Origin: a virus
DNA: 21,466 nucleotides
IMG/VR virus record: IMGVR_UViG_3300035698_012192
Coordinates: 1 to 21,466 of that record
Strand: one strand, 5' to 3'
Below, piece after piece: positions 6,366 to 13,919 of the stretch (its first letter is position 1; each line of letters begins with the position of its first letter). The notes under the pieces were generated by a model that worked only from the letters and a program-made list of their open reading frames with translations, did not search any database and was not told the origin of the DNA. The translations under genes were made by a program, and so were the position numbers.

Positions 6366-7096
6366 TAAGTAGGATCCCTTTCTACAAAAGGCTGTGCTAA
6401 AATGTTAATCGGACGAGTAGCTGTTACGCGTAAGAATATATCTCTCTTTTTCTCAGCAAGCTCCTCTAATGTCGTTGTGCCACGGCGTAACTGTATTTCT
6501 GTTTCTAACATACGCGATAAGAAGTAAGCGTCAGCTAAATCTGTAGCCGGTCCGTCTAGCTCAGGGACAGGTCCTCTAGCTGTCTTCTTAGTAACATCAC
6601 TTCTAAGCTTGGGAAGCTGAAGAGCCTCAAAGCCTTCTTCTATTGCCTTATCCACCATGTTCATCTTCAAACAGTGTCCGTTACCTGTTGCATACATCTT
6701 GACTGTCAACGGATCGTAGTACCTCATCTTATAACACTTTGTATAAATTATCTGCCTGACAATTCCGCCTAGCTCGCCAATTTGATAAGTTGATCTAGAT
6801 TTGCTACCATAAGAGTAGTCTTCAATTGCTATATACATTTCACGAGGAGGAATATTCTGTCGAAGCAAAAAGCTATACATAGTTTTAGTGAGGTATTCCA
6901 ACCGACGCATATGAAAGTTTTCTTTATCCTTCCTAACTTCTTTTGAGAATTGCATGTAGTAACAATGGTCTGGTTCGTTTATAAAGTGCTTCTTCTTCTC
7001 TGTAATGTAAAGCCAATCATATATTTGACTGGTATCACTGTCGAGAGAAACCATTCCAAGATGATTCAAAGATAAATCTAATCCTACAATCCTCAT
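6365..7096 (-). CDS. RuvC-like Holliday junction resolvase
   Basis: The 243-residue protein has the RNase H-fold layout of RuvC nucleases: G-L-D-L-S (D7) on the first strand, A-I-E-D-Y (E92) after the second region, and D-G-P-A-T-D-L-A-D-A-Y (D181, D186, D189) on the last helix, which supplies the remaining acidic residues. RuvC-family enzymes cut four-way DNA junctions that arise in recombination and concatemer processing. It is somewhat longer than bacterial RuvC (about 170 residues) because of an insert at 35-65 and a C-terminal tail, as in other phage versions. It sits directly upstream of the Rad50-like half and close to the RecA-like gene, consistent with a recombination role. Confidence 0.75.
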   Translation of the reverse strand: MRIVGLDLSLNHLGMVSLDSDTSQIYDWLYITEKKKHFINEPDHCYYMQFSKEVRKDKENFHMRRLEYLTKTMYSFLLRQNIPPREMYIAIEDYSYGSKSRSTYQIGELGGIVRQIIYTKCYKMRYYDPLTVKMYATGNGHCLKMNMVDKAIEEGFEALQLPKLRSDVTKKTARGPVPELDGPATDLADAYFLSRMLETEIQLRRGTTTLEELAEKKRDIFLRVTATRPINILAQPFVERDPT

Positions 7097-7110
7097 AACT
7101 AGACCTTTCG

Positions 7111-7413
7111 CTACAGATCAACTGATTCTGTTAAGTCGCGTACTATATTTTGCAAACGTGCAACATGATTATAACATCCGCGAATCTCGTCCCCTAGTGT
7201 AGAAATAGGCTGCGGTTGTTTTACATCAGTTTCTAAAGGAAAGTTACCAATAACGCCACACACATTTGCTATTCTTTCTGCTAACTCACCTATTATATTA
7301 TCCAACTCAGCAATGGAATGCTTAAGCATATCCATCTGCTCACAAATAGTACCTTCATTTGTTTGTTTAGCCTTTACTTTAACCGCACGACTGTCCCCAC
7401 ATATTGCTACCAT
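7111..7413 (-). CDS. Hypothetical helical phage protein (100 aa)
   Basis: This 100-residue protein has an N-terminal ~25 residues with basic character and two cysteines. A helical segment follows (I-A-E-L-D-N-I-I-G-E-L-A-E-R-I), then a P-L-E-T linker and a second helix pair (E-I-R-G-C-Y-N-H-V-A-R-L-Q-N-I-V). This two-helix layout resembles small phage proteins of unknown function often found near replication genes. There is no membrane segment or catalytic motif. AAGGAG lies six bases before the ATG, so the start is firm. Its place between the RecA-like and RuvC-like genes is the only functional hint. Confidence 0.6.
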   Translation of the reverse strand: MVAICGDSRAVKVKAKQTNEGTICEQMDMLKHSIAELDNIIGELAERIANVCGVIGNFPLETDVKQPQPISTLGDEIRGCYNHVARLQNIVRDLTESVDL

Positions 7414-7441
7414 AACTTGCTCCTTAAAATATAATTAACAA

Positions 7442-8527
7442 TTACCCCCATACTCTAGCTTTCCTTTCCTCAGGACGATACACTTCTTGCCACACTTCAT
7501 ATACTAACTTCTCTAACTTCTCTTCTAAATTGTTGTTCTCTATATGAAGAATAAGATCATTCAATCTCCATTTCTTTCCTTCAAACGTAATCCATCCACT
7601 TGCTTTTTTCTTGCGACCTTCTAATGCCTCTTCTTTTTCTTCCACAACAACATCACTATAATCCTTCAAGAACTCTAAATTAGTAGCAATGTCATCTATA
7701 CCATATTCCCAAAGTATTTTGAACTTCCCTTCACGAAATGGGGGCCCTACTTTATTCTTTGATACTTTGTATCTAATCCAAGTCCCTATTGCAATGTCAT
7801 TCTTATTCTTAACCTTTTGTCCTGTTTTCAAATGAACCTGAACTGAAGCATAAAACTTAAGTGCTACTCCTCCCGCTACCGTTTCCTTTTCTCCAAACGC
7901 TACATCTATTTTCATCCTTGTCTGATCTATAAGAACAATTGTAGCATCGTTATCTATCAACGGACCAATACAAACTCGCAAGCCTCTTGACATTTGTTTA
8001 GCACGTGAGGTGCCCATTGTCGACTTAGTCATTGCTTCCTTTGTCTCTACTTCCGAAGGCATGGCAGCTATGCTATCAACAACAACGACTTTCTTTCTTT
8101 TATCTTTTAACTTGGCAACATCACCCAGTGTTGTATCAAAAGCATCCTCAAGTGTCCTGGGTAAACTATATCTCCATATGTCCTTATTATCTGATCTGAG
8201 ACCAAACAATCTAGCCCAGTATGGATCAAATGTTCTTTCAGAATCGCCAAAGAAAGCTATAGCTCCTTTCCTTTGCGCCGCCCCAAGTATAGTCATACCT
8301 AGTACAGTCTTACAAGTAGACTCTGCTCCAAAGATATGAACAAACCTGTTTACAGGAATGCCACCAGGATAGCAATTAGATATTGCACAATCAAGAACTG
8401 TACATCCTGTTGATATCCATTCAGTAACAGCAGGCTCTGGAGGAGGAATCATATCTGGAGCATCCTTTAATGCCTTACGAGCATCCGCTGCTATACTTCT
8501 TCTTCGTTTTGGTTCTGCTTCTGTCAT
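7442..8527 (-). CDS. RecA/UvsX-family recombinase
   Basis: The 361-residue protein has a RecA core: E-W-I-S-T-G-C-T-V-L-D opening, Walker A G-A-E-S-T-C-K-T (67-74), Walker B V-V-V-V-D-S (147-152), the Q-containing I-V-L-I-D-Q-T-R strand and a loop 2-like V-A-G-G-V-A-L-K-F-Y region. It would polymerise on ssDNA and carry out ATP-driven strand exchange in phage recombination and recombination-dependent replication. The second glycine of Walker A is a cysteine (C72; codon TGT). T4 UvsX also lacks this glycine (G-P-S-K-S-F-K-S), so activity is not excluded. The N-terminal 30 residues are basic and proline-rich, and the C-terminal ~60 are highly charged. It overlaps the UvsY-like gene by 4 bp. Confidence 0.85.
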   Translation of the reverse strand: MTEAEPKRRRSIAADARKALKDAPDMIPPPEPAVTEWISTGCTVLDCAISNCYPGGIPVNRFVHIFGAESTCKTVLGMTILGAAQRKGAIAFFGDSERTFDPYWARLFGLRSDNKDIWRYSLPRTLEDAFDTTLGDVAKLKDKRKKVVVVDSIAAMPSEVETKEAMTKSTMGTSRAKQMSRGLRVCIGPLIDNDATIVLIDQTRMKIDVAFGEKETVAGGVALKFYASVQVHLKTGQKVKNKNDIAIGTWIRYKVSKNKVGPPFREGKFKILWEYGIDDIATNLEFLKDYSDVVVEEKEEALEGRKKKASGWITFEGKKWRLNDLILHIENNNLEEKLEKLVYEVWQEVYRPEERKARVWG

Positions 8528-9069
8528 GCTTGATCTTCTTTTTCTTTATGAGCTTCGCGACGAGCTTCCCGTATCTTTTCCTCATTAGCTGCCTGCATAT
8601 CCCTAGTAGGAACTTCCTTGCCTTCTATAGTCGAATAGTAGTTATGAATATACAAACTTACCATATCTCTTAAGTTTGCTTTTCTTTGTTCTACAGAAGA
8701 TTGTAAGACTGATAACGTATTAGCCATCTCTTCTTTTTCTCTAAAATGTTCCTGTGCTGCCCTGACTTCTTTCGCATCAAGTACTGCAGAAGAAATGCCA
8801 GCTTCAGTCACCTTCCCTGGAATACCAAACGCTTCTGGATTTGTTCGAACCTCTCGTTGGAATTTAACTTTTGTGTACTCCAAAAGATCCTTGGCTCTGT
8901 TTGACTCGGCTCGAGCAGCACATGCTCTTTGTCCTACCTCAGCATACAAAACTGAATGGTAACTGCACTGCTCCTGTAACTTGCGTTCATTAATAGGCAA
9001 TTCTGCGTTAACGCGTTTTATAAACTCTAAGGTATCATCCTGCTCAATTGTAACCCGTTCGTCTGTCAT
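8524..9069 (-). CDS. UvsY-like putative recombination mediator
   Basis: The 181-residue protein is nearly all helical. It begins with a segment I-N-E-R-K-L-Q-E-Q-C-S-Y-H-S-V-L-Y-A-E, continues with a long charged helix, a T-E-A-G-I-S-S-A-V-L-D segment and a last helix with V-E-Q-R-K-A-N-L-R-D-M-V. This order (N-terminal L-Y helix, long A/R-rich helix, T-E-a-x-I, then a helix ending R-k-x-x-L) is what I recall for phage UvsY-like mediators, which load UvsX/RecA onto SSB-coated DNA. T4 UvsY is 137 residues; this one adds a basic C-terminal tail. The gene sits between the SSB and the recombinase and overlaps the recombinase by 4 bp, which fits. The call is by pattern and context, with no catalytic motif to confirm it. 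Confidence 0.5.
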   Translation of the reverse strand: MTDERVTIEQDDTLEFIKRVNAELPINERKLQEQCSYHSVLYAEVGQRACAARAESNRAKDLLEYTKVKFQREVRTNPEAFGIPGKVTEAGISSAVLDAKEVRAAQEHFREKEEMANTLSVLQSSVEQRKANLRDMVSLYIHNYYSTIEGKEVPTRDMQAANEEKIREARREAHKEKEDQA

Positions 9070-9185
9070 AATCGGAACTCCTTAAAACGCTTGTATTGTG
9101 CGTATAAAACAATTAACCCAAACCTGATACAAATATATATCCAATGCAACGATCGTTTAATGCCAGCCCCGACAAGGGCCTTACT
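9070..9185 (-). other. 116-base gap between SSB and UvsY-like genes
   Basis: No ORF fits here. On the minus strand a TATATT (within GGATATATATTTG) could be a -10 box, but the matching -35 (TTAAAC at 17 bases) is poor. GCCC/GGGC just after the SSB stop forms only a four-base stem without a T-run. The AAGGAG for the UvsY-like gene lies at the far end. It may hold a weak promoter or an mRNA processing site, but nothing is firm. Confidence 0.3.
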
Positions 9186-10220
9186 TTATGCCGTATCGCC
9201 ACCACGTAAACGTTTCATGCGACTTCCTACTCGTGCCTTAATGCCTTCATCTTGTCCAGTAGCTTCTTCTGCTGGAGGATCCACAGGGTTCCTTCTTTGT
9301 GTTGTGGCTTCTGCTGGCGTCTCCGTTTTGGCAGCAGGCTCTTCTACTGGTGCAGTCACAGCTTGTCGTCTACGTGAAACGGGTTCTTCTGCTGGAGTAG
9401 TCGTAGCCGGTGTCCTACGTGACGGAGCTTCTTCTACTGGAGCCTGCTCTTCGCCTGGAACTGCCTCCTCCGCTGGTGCAGTCACAGCTTGTCGTCTACG
9501 TGACGGAGCTTCATCAAACTCATCTTCCGCTGACGATCCACCATACAACTCGCGTGACATATCTTCATACGATATCAACTTAAGCACATCGTCAAAATCA
9601 GGGATGCCTACCAACCAAGAATCAGGAATGGGCTCGCGATTCTCAAATTCAAATCCACTATACCGCGTACCCTTGCCTTTGCCTGATCTGGTAAATATAA
9701 CATTCTTGCCTTCATCAGGTTCACTAACGTCTATTGCACCTCCTGTCCTACGATTGGTAGATAAAGAAACAACATCCTGCTTGACTTGACTTGCTGCATC
9801 AAACCACTTAGTGCCTTGCTCGCCTGCAAACTTGTCCTTAACATCTCTTACAAAGAAAAGATAGCGAACTGCCACTTTCAACTTCGCTGCAGCTTCATCC
9901 TCAGGGTCACCTACTTTAAGTTTTGTTATGTACTCACAAACAGGACAGTCTTTGTTAAACATACGTTTCGGACAAAGGTATGTATGATTGTCCGCACCCA
10001 CATTGCGATGGATGAAAATTTCCTTGAAGTACATCTTATCGCCATTTGGATCGTTCGGCGGAGGCAATATGCATATATAATTGTCGCCATCTTCAGGCTT
10101 ATACTGAATCACACCTTTCCGCTCTAGGGCATCGACTTCCACATAGCAGTAAGCTGCAATGCCTTTGGAATCTTGCCTGGTTTTTTCGTTTGCTACTTTT
10201 TCAGCTCTACTAGATGCCAT
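9186..10220 (-). CDS. gp32-like ssDNA-binding protein with long repeat-bearing tail
   Basis: The first ~235 residues resemble the phage gp32-type SSB core: a basic N-terminus, an OB-fold-like stretch I-C-I-L-P-P-P, an I-H-R-N-V-G segment and a zinc site, C-P-K-R...C-P-V-C (C83, C92, C95 with H71 or H79). It would coat ssDNA and recruit replication and recombination partners. From about residue 240 the chain becomes a ~100-residue low-complexity tail of P, A, E, T and R. It carries the S-R-R-R-Q-A-V-T-A-P unit twice and related units (S-R-R-T-P, T-Q-R-R-N-P) in between, and ends basic (R-M-K-R-L-R-G-G). This differs from the short acidic tail usual for SSBs. AAGGAG lies seven bases before the ATG. 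The start overlaps the preceding membrane-protein gene by 11 bp. Confidence 0.75.
   Translation of the reverse strand: MASSRAEKVANEKTRQDSKGIAAYCYVEVDALERKGVIQYKPEDGDNYICILPPPNDPNGDKMYFKEIFIHRNVGADNHTYLCPKRMFNKDCPVCEYITKLKVGDPEDEAAAKLKVAVRYLFFVRDVKDKFAGEQGTKWFDAASQVKQDVVSLSTNRRTGGAIDVSEPDEGKNVIFTRSGKGKGTRYSGFEFENREPIPDSWLVGIPDFDDVLKLISYEDMSRELYGGSSAEDEFDEAPSRRRQAVTAPAEEAVPGEEQAPVEEAPSRRTPATTTPAEEPVSRRRQAVTAPVEEPAAKTETPAEATTQRRNPVDPPAEEATGQDEGIKARVGSRMKRLRGGDTA
9347..9503 (-). repeat. 31-bp direct repeat inside the SSB tail
   Basis: The 31 bases at 9347-9377 are identical to those at 9473-9503 (126 bp apart, a multiple of three). They encode the same S-R-R-R-Q-A-V-T-A-P unit twice. The intervening sequence holds diverged copies. 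This points to recent in-frame duplication and a tail whose length may vary by recombination. Confidence 0.85.
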
Positions 10221-10398
10221 TGTTTTTCTCCTTATCTAAATCGTCGTTACTATCAGAAAAGCTCTTACGGAACTTTTCGACACTGTGTTTACCAAAATAA
10301 TACGCTTTTGTCCAATAGTATATCCCTATTGTCAACATAACAATTGCTAACAAAATTAATACTGTATATACAAATAGTTGATACAAATCTAATGACAT
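10210..10398 (-). CDS. Small single-pass membrane protein (62 aa)
   Basis: The 62-residue product has one strong membrane helix (residues 8-30, L-F-V-Y-T-V-L-I-L-L-A-I-V-M-L...), a short aromatic Y-Y-W-T-K-A-Y-Y-F edge and a hydrophilic C-terminal half with K-F-R-K-S and an acidic D-D-L-D-K-E stretch. GAGGT lies six bases before the ATG. It starts two bases after the clamp loader stop, and its end overlaps the SSB start by 11 bp. No family is recognised. A small membrane anchor expressed with replication proteins could place replication at the membrane, but this is conjecture. Confidence 0.65.
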   Translation of the reverse strand: MSLDLYQLFVYTVLILLAIVMLTIGIYYWTKAYYFGKHSVEKFRKSFSDSNDDLDKEKNNGI

Positions 10399-10400
10399 TG

Positions 10401-11336
10401 TTATACCTCAAAGCATGCCTGAACAACCAATGAACCGAGAGCAGGCCTGCCTCCATAATAAGTTGACGTGGAAAATATTCTCATTAACTTTCCAAGATCT
10501 TTTGCATACTCCACATCTGAACACCCCTTAAGTTTATTTAACATAAGTGTAAGAATAGCTCTTCGTATACGTTCTGGTTCATCGTCTATACAAAAGAATG
10601 CGTCAACTATTTCTTTCCATCTCTGTTGCCTAATTGCCGGCTCCATCACAAGAAGCTTACATAGGTCTATCACTGTAGCATCGCGATCTGTTCCACGAAC
10701 TAGTAGATCTATAATCTCTTCCTCATCCGTTACCCCTATAATTTGTTCCAAAGAAACAAGAGCAGTCCGAGGCGATCCGTCTGCAACCATAGCTACGGCT
10801 CCGATAATATCATCAGAAATATCCAACCCTTCCCTTAAACATATGTCTTTAAGGAGTGCGGTCATTTCGCGATCGCCCAAAGGAGTTACGGAATATTGGG
10901 TACATCTATTTCTTATTGTCTTAATAAGGTTCTCAGGCTCTGTTGTACAAAATACAAAGTAACAATGCTTTGGGCAGTCCTCCAGTGTTTTCAATAAAGC
11001 TTGCTGTGCTTGGGTTGTCATCTGATGTGACTCATCCATAAGATACATTTTTGCTTTGCCAGATAGTGAACTTAACGTAGAACCTTTAGCAATTTCCCTT
11101 ATTGTATCAATCCCACGAGTGTTTGCTGCATTTAACTCAATGAAGTCTAAATCAGACACCTCCAACATATTAGCAAGTATCCTTGCGATAGTTGTTTTGC
11201 CACATCCTGTAGGTCCTGATAACAATATAGCATGGGATAATTTATTATCGTACACGTCTTTCTCTAATGCTTTAATAGTAGAGATATTGCCGTATACATC
11301 TTTAAATTCTTTAGGTCTTACATCATTGTATAGCAT
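10401..11336 (-). CDS. Clamp loader ATPase (DnaX/RFC-like)
   Basis: The 311-residue AAA+ protein begins Y-N-D-V-R-P-K-E-F-K-D-V-Y-G, the standard start of DnaX/RFC proteins. It has Walker A G-P-T-G-C-G-K-T (41-48), a D-E-S-H Walker B (101-104), an R-N-R-C-T motif (142-146) matching the S-R-C arginine-finger box, and G-S-P-R-T-A-L sensor 2. It would use ATP to open the sliding clamp (13919-14965) and load it on primed DNA. The ATG at 11334-11336 follows AAGGA by six bases; an upstream in-frame start is not supported. No small loader subunit such as T4 gp62 is seen here. A promoter at 11372-11400 appears to give this gene its own transcript. Confidence 0.88.
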   Translation of the reverse strand: MLYNDVRPKEFKDVYGNISTIKALEKDVYDNKLSHAILLSGPTGCGKTTIARILANMLEVSDLDFIELNAANTRGIDTIREIAKGSTLSSLSGKAKMYLMDESHQMTTQAQQALLKTLEDCPKHCYFVFCTTEPENLIKTIRNRCTQYSVTPLGDREMTALLKDICLREGLDISDDIIGAVAMVADGSPRTALVSLEQIIGVTDEEEIIDLLVRGTDRDATVIDLCKLLVMEPAIRQQRWKEIVDAFFCIDDEPERIRRAILTLMLNKLKGCSDVEYAKDLGKLMRIFSTSTYYGGRPALGSLVVQACFEV

Positions 11337-11371
11337 ACACAGTCCTTTTTTATAAGCCCCCTGCCAATAAT

Positions 11372-11400
11372 AATATATCATCTGACTCAGTAAATGTAAC
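11372..11400 (-). promoter_or_regulatory. Leftward promoter before the clamp loader gene
   Basis: On the minus strand GTTACA (11395-11400) and TATATT (11372-11377) are spaced by 17 bases, with TG in the extended -10 position. The 12-mer ATGATATATTAT (11370-11381) and the preceding AG are identical to the promoter before queE. It lies in the 81-base gap after the polymerase gene, about 35 bases before the clamp loader ATG. Confidence 0.65.
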
Positions 11401-11417
11401 CATAAAACAAAAAATAA

Positions 11418-13919
11418 TTAAAGTTCTTCCATCTCTAACCAGTTGTTGCCTATTTCCCAAGAAACGGTTAAAGGGACAACCCCTTGCCATTCAAATCGTT
11501 TTGCTGTCATTATCCTAGTAGCTAACATAACTACTTCCTCCAACTCCTCTATCACCACATCGAATAAAATACTATCATGCACCTGATTGATAATAGTTGT
11601 TTTCAACTTCTTCCTTGTAAGTTCCGTATCTATCTTAATTAAAGCATCCAATAAAAGATGAAAAGCCAGCCCCTGCACTGGAGTGTTAAGCAACTGCTCT
11701 AAACTTAGCGGGCCTGAACGACGAAAACCTGACAGGCCTACTACACAACCAGTCGAATTGTACTCATCAATAACACGGTTCTGCCACTCCTTGACTTTTG
11801 CATACTCAGACCAAAACTGATTATGTAATGCTGTAATAAACTTCTCGTTCTTCTTCAATCCCTTAGCTATAGATGTAGGTTGTGCACCGTAAAATGAAGG
11901 GAATACAAACTTATTCTTTGCATAAAACCTCTGCTCTCCAGTTATCTTATCAAACTCTTCCTCATATATACGAGACGCCCAGAGACGATGTGTATCAAAC
12001 TCATCTTGGATCTGCTTAGTCAAAACAGGATCCTTTGAGTACATAGCAATGCCTCTTACTTCCTGTCCGTCAAAATCGCCTTCAACAAGTACTCTCCCTT
12101 CTGAAGGAATAATACATCGTCTTAATTGCTTGAGCAAGTCATCATGCTTCGGAATATTATGAACATTAGGATCACTTGAACTAGAACGGTAAGTCTCTGC
12201 CACATCCAAATGAAAAGAAGAATGTAATTTTCCGTCTGAACAAACAAAATTACCGTAGGTAACAAGCTTCTTAACAAAACTTTCATACTTCTTATAGCTC
12301 TGCACGTCCTCAATAAACTTAATTGCCTTTTTGTTCTTGCCGTCTTCTACAAGAGCTGTCAGTACCTTATCATCAACAGACCGCTGCCCTTTAGTTGTCT
12401 TCCTTTTAGGTGCAAGGCCGAATAAATCAAAAAGTACCTTTGCAAGCTGCGGTCCAGAGTTGACATTAAACTCCTTCTCTTCCTTCTCATTAAATATTTT
12501 TACGATCTCACATTGGCTAATACCTTCTTTACATGCTGAAGCCTTAGCCCTATACTCACTATCAAACTCCTTTAACAAATCAGTGTCAAAGTTTATGCCC
12601 GTCTCTTTCATATTTGCTAAAGTAATAAGTCCATCCTTAAGCAAATTATCAAAAGATCTTAATCCCTTTGTCAACATAGTGTCCTGCTTGTAATGAGACA
12701 TCAATGTGTATCTAGAATCGAGTACGTTGTACACTGCTACTTTTTCCAAAGGTTCGGACTCTAACTTGCTTACTTCAACCATTCCTTTGTAGTCATCTCC
12801 TGTTAAAAGTTTAACTTGGAAGTCTAAATTAGCTGTACCACGTCGGCAGTGTATAACATGATGAGTTGATAGTGTGTCACGAAGTAGATTATGCATAGGT
12901 TGCTTAAGATGAACCCGTCCCCAAAGCTCTTCCATATTAAAATTCTGAACAACTTTTGGAACATTGCCTGCAAGAAATCTCTTAAACATTCCCCAAACAA
13001 AAGCATTCTCCATCTCGTTCCAATTGTTCAGTCCTAAAGGTATGCAATATCCTTTATCTACGTTATTTGCAATTGCTACTGTAAGTATGCGAGCGTCTTT
13101 GTCATAAGGAGATATTGCTGTAGTTTCATAATCAAACGCCGTCGGAATGTTCTGCTCAACTACTTCCCTCAAAAGTTCCCCACAATCTTTTGACTCAGTA
13201 AGTAAATAGCACTCGTTCCTGTCTAACAGTTTAGGCAATGACTTGTCCTTTGTAGATATCATATCACATAGATCATAAGCAAATATATGTTCTTTACTTT
13301 CGTCCCTTAAAATTGCGGCGGGATGATATGTTGCACCTACTCTACAAAAGTATTCCTGATAAGGAAAAACTAAACCGTGTATACTTAACAACTTTGTACT
13401 GGTTAGTTTAAGTGGCTTCATTATGACTGATGAAGGTATGTCACCCAAACATATAATTAACTTAGGTTTTAAGGCAACAATCTCAGAAAATACTCTTAGA
13501 TGACAACTAACAATCTCGTCTTTGAAAGGTTCCCTGTTCTTGGGCAGCATACATTGTATGACGTTTGTTCTATAACAATCCTTATCCAAGTCGATGTTTA
13601 AGTACCCTAGTGTCTTTCTCAGCAGTCTGCCCGAAGGTCCTATAAAAGGTACACCAGATCGATCCTCCTCTCGTCCTGGAGCAATGCCAACTATTAAAAT
13701 CCGTTCCTTACCTTCCCCATAAAATTCCATTTTAGGTGACTGGCAACCTTTATACAATCCGCAAGTTTCACAATCATAAACTTTAGGTTGAGCTTTGGTT
13801 CCTTTGGCTCGTCTGCCTGAACCTTTCCTACTTGTTGCCTTACGAGTACGCTCCCGTTCGACTATATCTTTACGTAGTATCTCGTTGCGGTCTACTAAGA
13901 ATGCTTGTTGGTCTGTCAT
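11418..13919 (-). CDS. Fusion of family 4-type uracil-DNA glycosylase and family A DNA polymerase
   Basis: Residues 48-220 match family 4 (iron-sulfur) uracil-DNA glycosylases: cysteines C50, C53, C123 and C139 for a [4Fe-4S] cluster, G-I-A-P-G-R-E-E-D (78-86) with P-F-I-G-P-S-G-R-L-L, T-N-V-I-Q-C, and the Y-H-P-A-A-I-L-R motif (H199). Next comes a 3'-5' exonuclease domain with F-D-Y-E-T (D263, E265). The remainder is a Pol I-type polymerase with E-G-D-F-D-G-Q-E (motif A), K-N-K-F-V-F-P-S-F-Y-G (motif B) and Q-V-H-D-S (H781, D782) as motif C, where Pol I usually has H-D-E. It would be the replicative polymerase. The first 45 residues are a basic leader. The start overlaps the clamp gene stop (TAATG). 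The glycosylase part could scan the template or hold the primer-template; whether it still excises uracil is unknown. Confidence 0.9.
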   Translation of the reverse strand: MTDQQAFLVDRNEILRKDIVERERTRKATSRKGSGRRAKGTKAQPKVYDCETCGLYKGCQSPKMEFYGEGKERILIVGIAPGREEDRSGVPFIGPSGRLLRKTLGYLNIDLDKDCYRTNVIQCMLPKNREPFKDEIVSCHLRVFSEIVALKPKLIICLGDIPSSVIMKPLKLTSTKLLSIHGLVFPYQEYFCRVGATYHPAAILRDESKEHIFAYDLCDMISTKDKSLPKLLDRNECYLLTESKDCGELLREVVEQNIPTAFDYETTAISPYDKDARILTVAIANNVDKGYCIPLGLNNWNEMENAFVWGMFKRFLAGNVPKVVQNFNMEELWGRVHLKQPMHNLLRDTLSTHHVIHCRRGTANLDFQVKLLTGDDYKGMVEVSKLESEPLEKVAVYNVLDSRYTLMSHYKQDTMLTKGLRSFDNLLKDGLITLANMKETGINFDTDLLKEFDSEYRAKASACKEGISQCEIVKIFNEKEEKEFNVNSGPQLAKVLFDLFGLAPKRKTTKGQRSVDDKVLTALVEDGKNKKAIKFIEDVQSYKKYESFVKKLVTYGNFVCSDGKLHSSFHLDVAETYRSSSSDPNVHNIPKHDDLLKQLRRCIIPSEGRVLVEGDFDGQEVRGIAMYSKDPVLTKQIQDEFDTHRLWASRIYEEEFDKITGEQRFYAKNKFVFPSFYGAQPTSIAKGLKKNEKFITALHNQFWSEYAKVKEWQNRVIDEYNSTGCVVGLSGFRRSGPLSLEQLLNTPVQGLAFHLLLDALIKIDTELTRKKLKTTIINQVHDSILFDVVIEELEEVVMLATRIMTAKRFEWQGVVPLTVSWEIGNNWLEMEEL

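Noticed and set aside
9162-9185. Possible terminator after the SSB gene
   Set aside because: Only a four-base GCCC/GGGC stem and no T-run follow, which is too weak to call.
9091-9789. A 232-codon plus-strand open frame opposite the SSB gene
   Set aside because: It is rich in S, A, G and V only because it is antisense to the repeat-bearing SSB tail, has no ribosome site and overlaps a well-supported gene.
11344-11403. A tiny minus-strand frame of 17 codons before the clamp loader
   Set aside because: It has no ribosome site, overlaps the promoter-like TATATT element and reads as a chance open frame.
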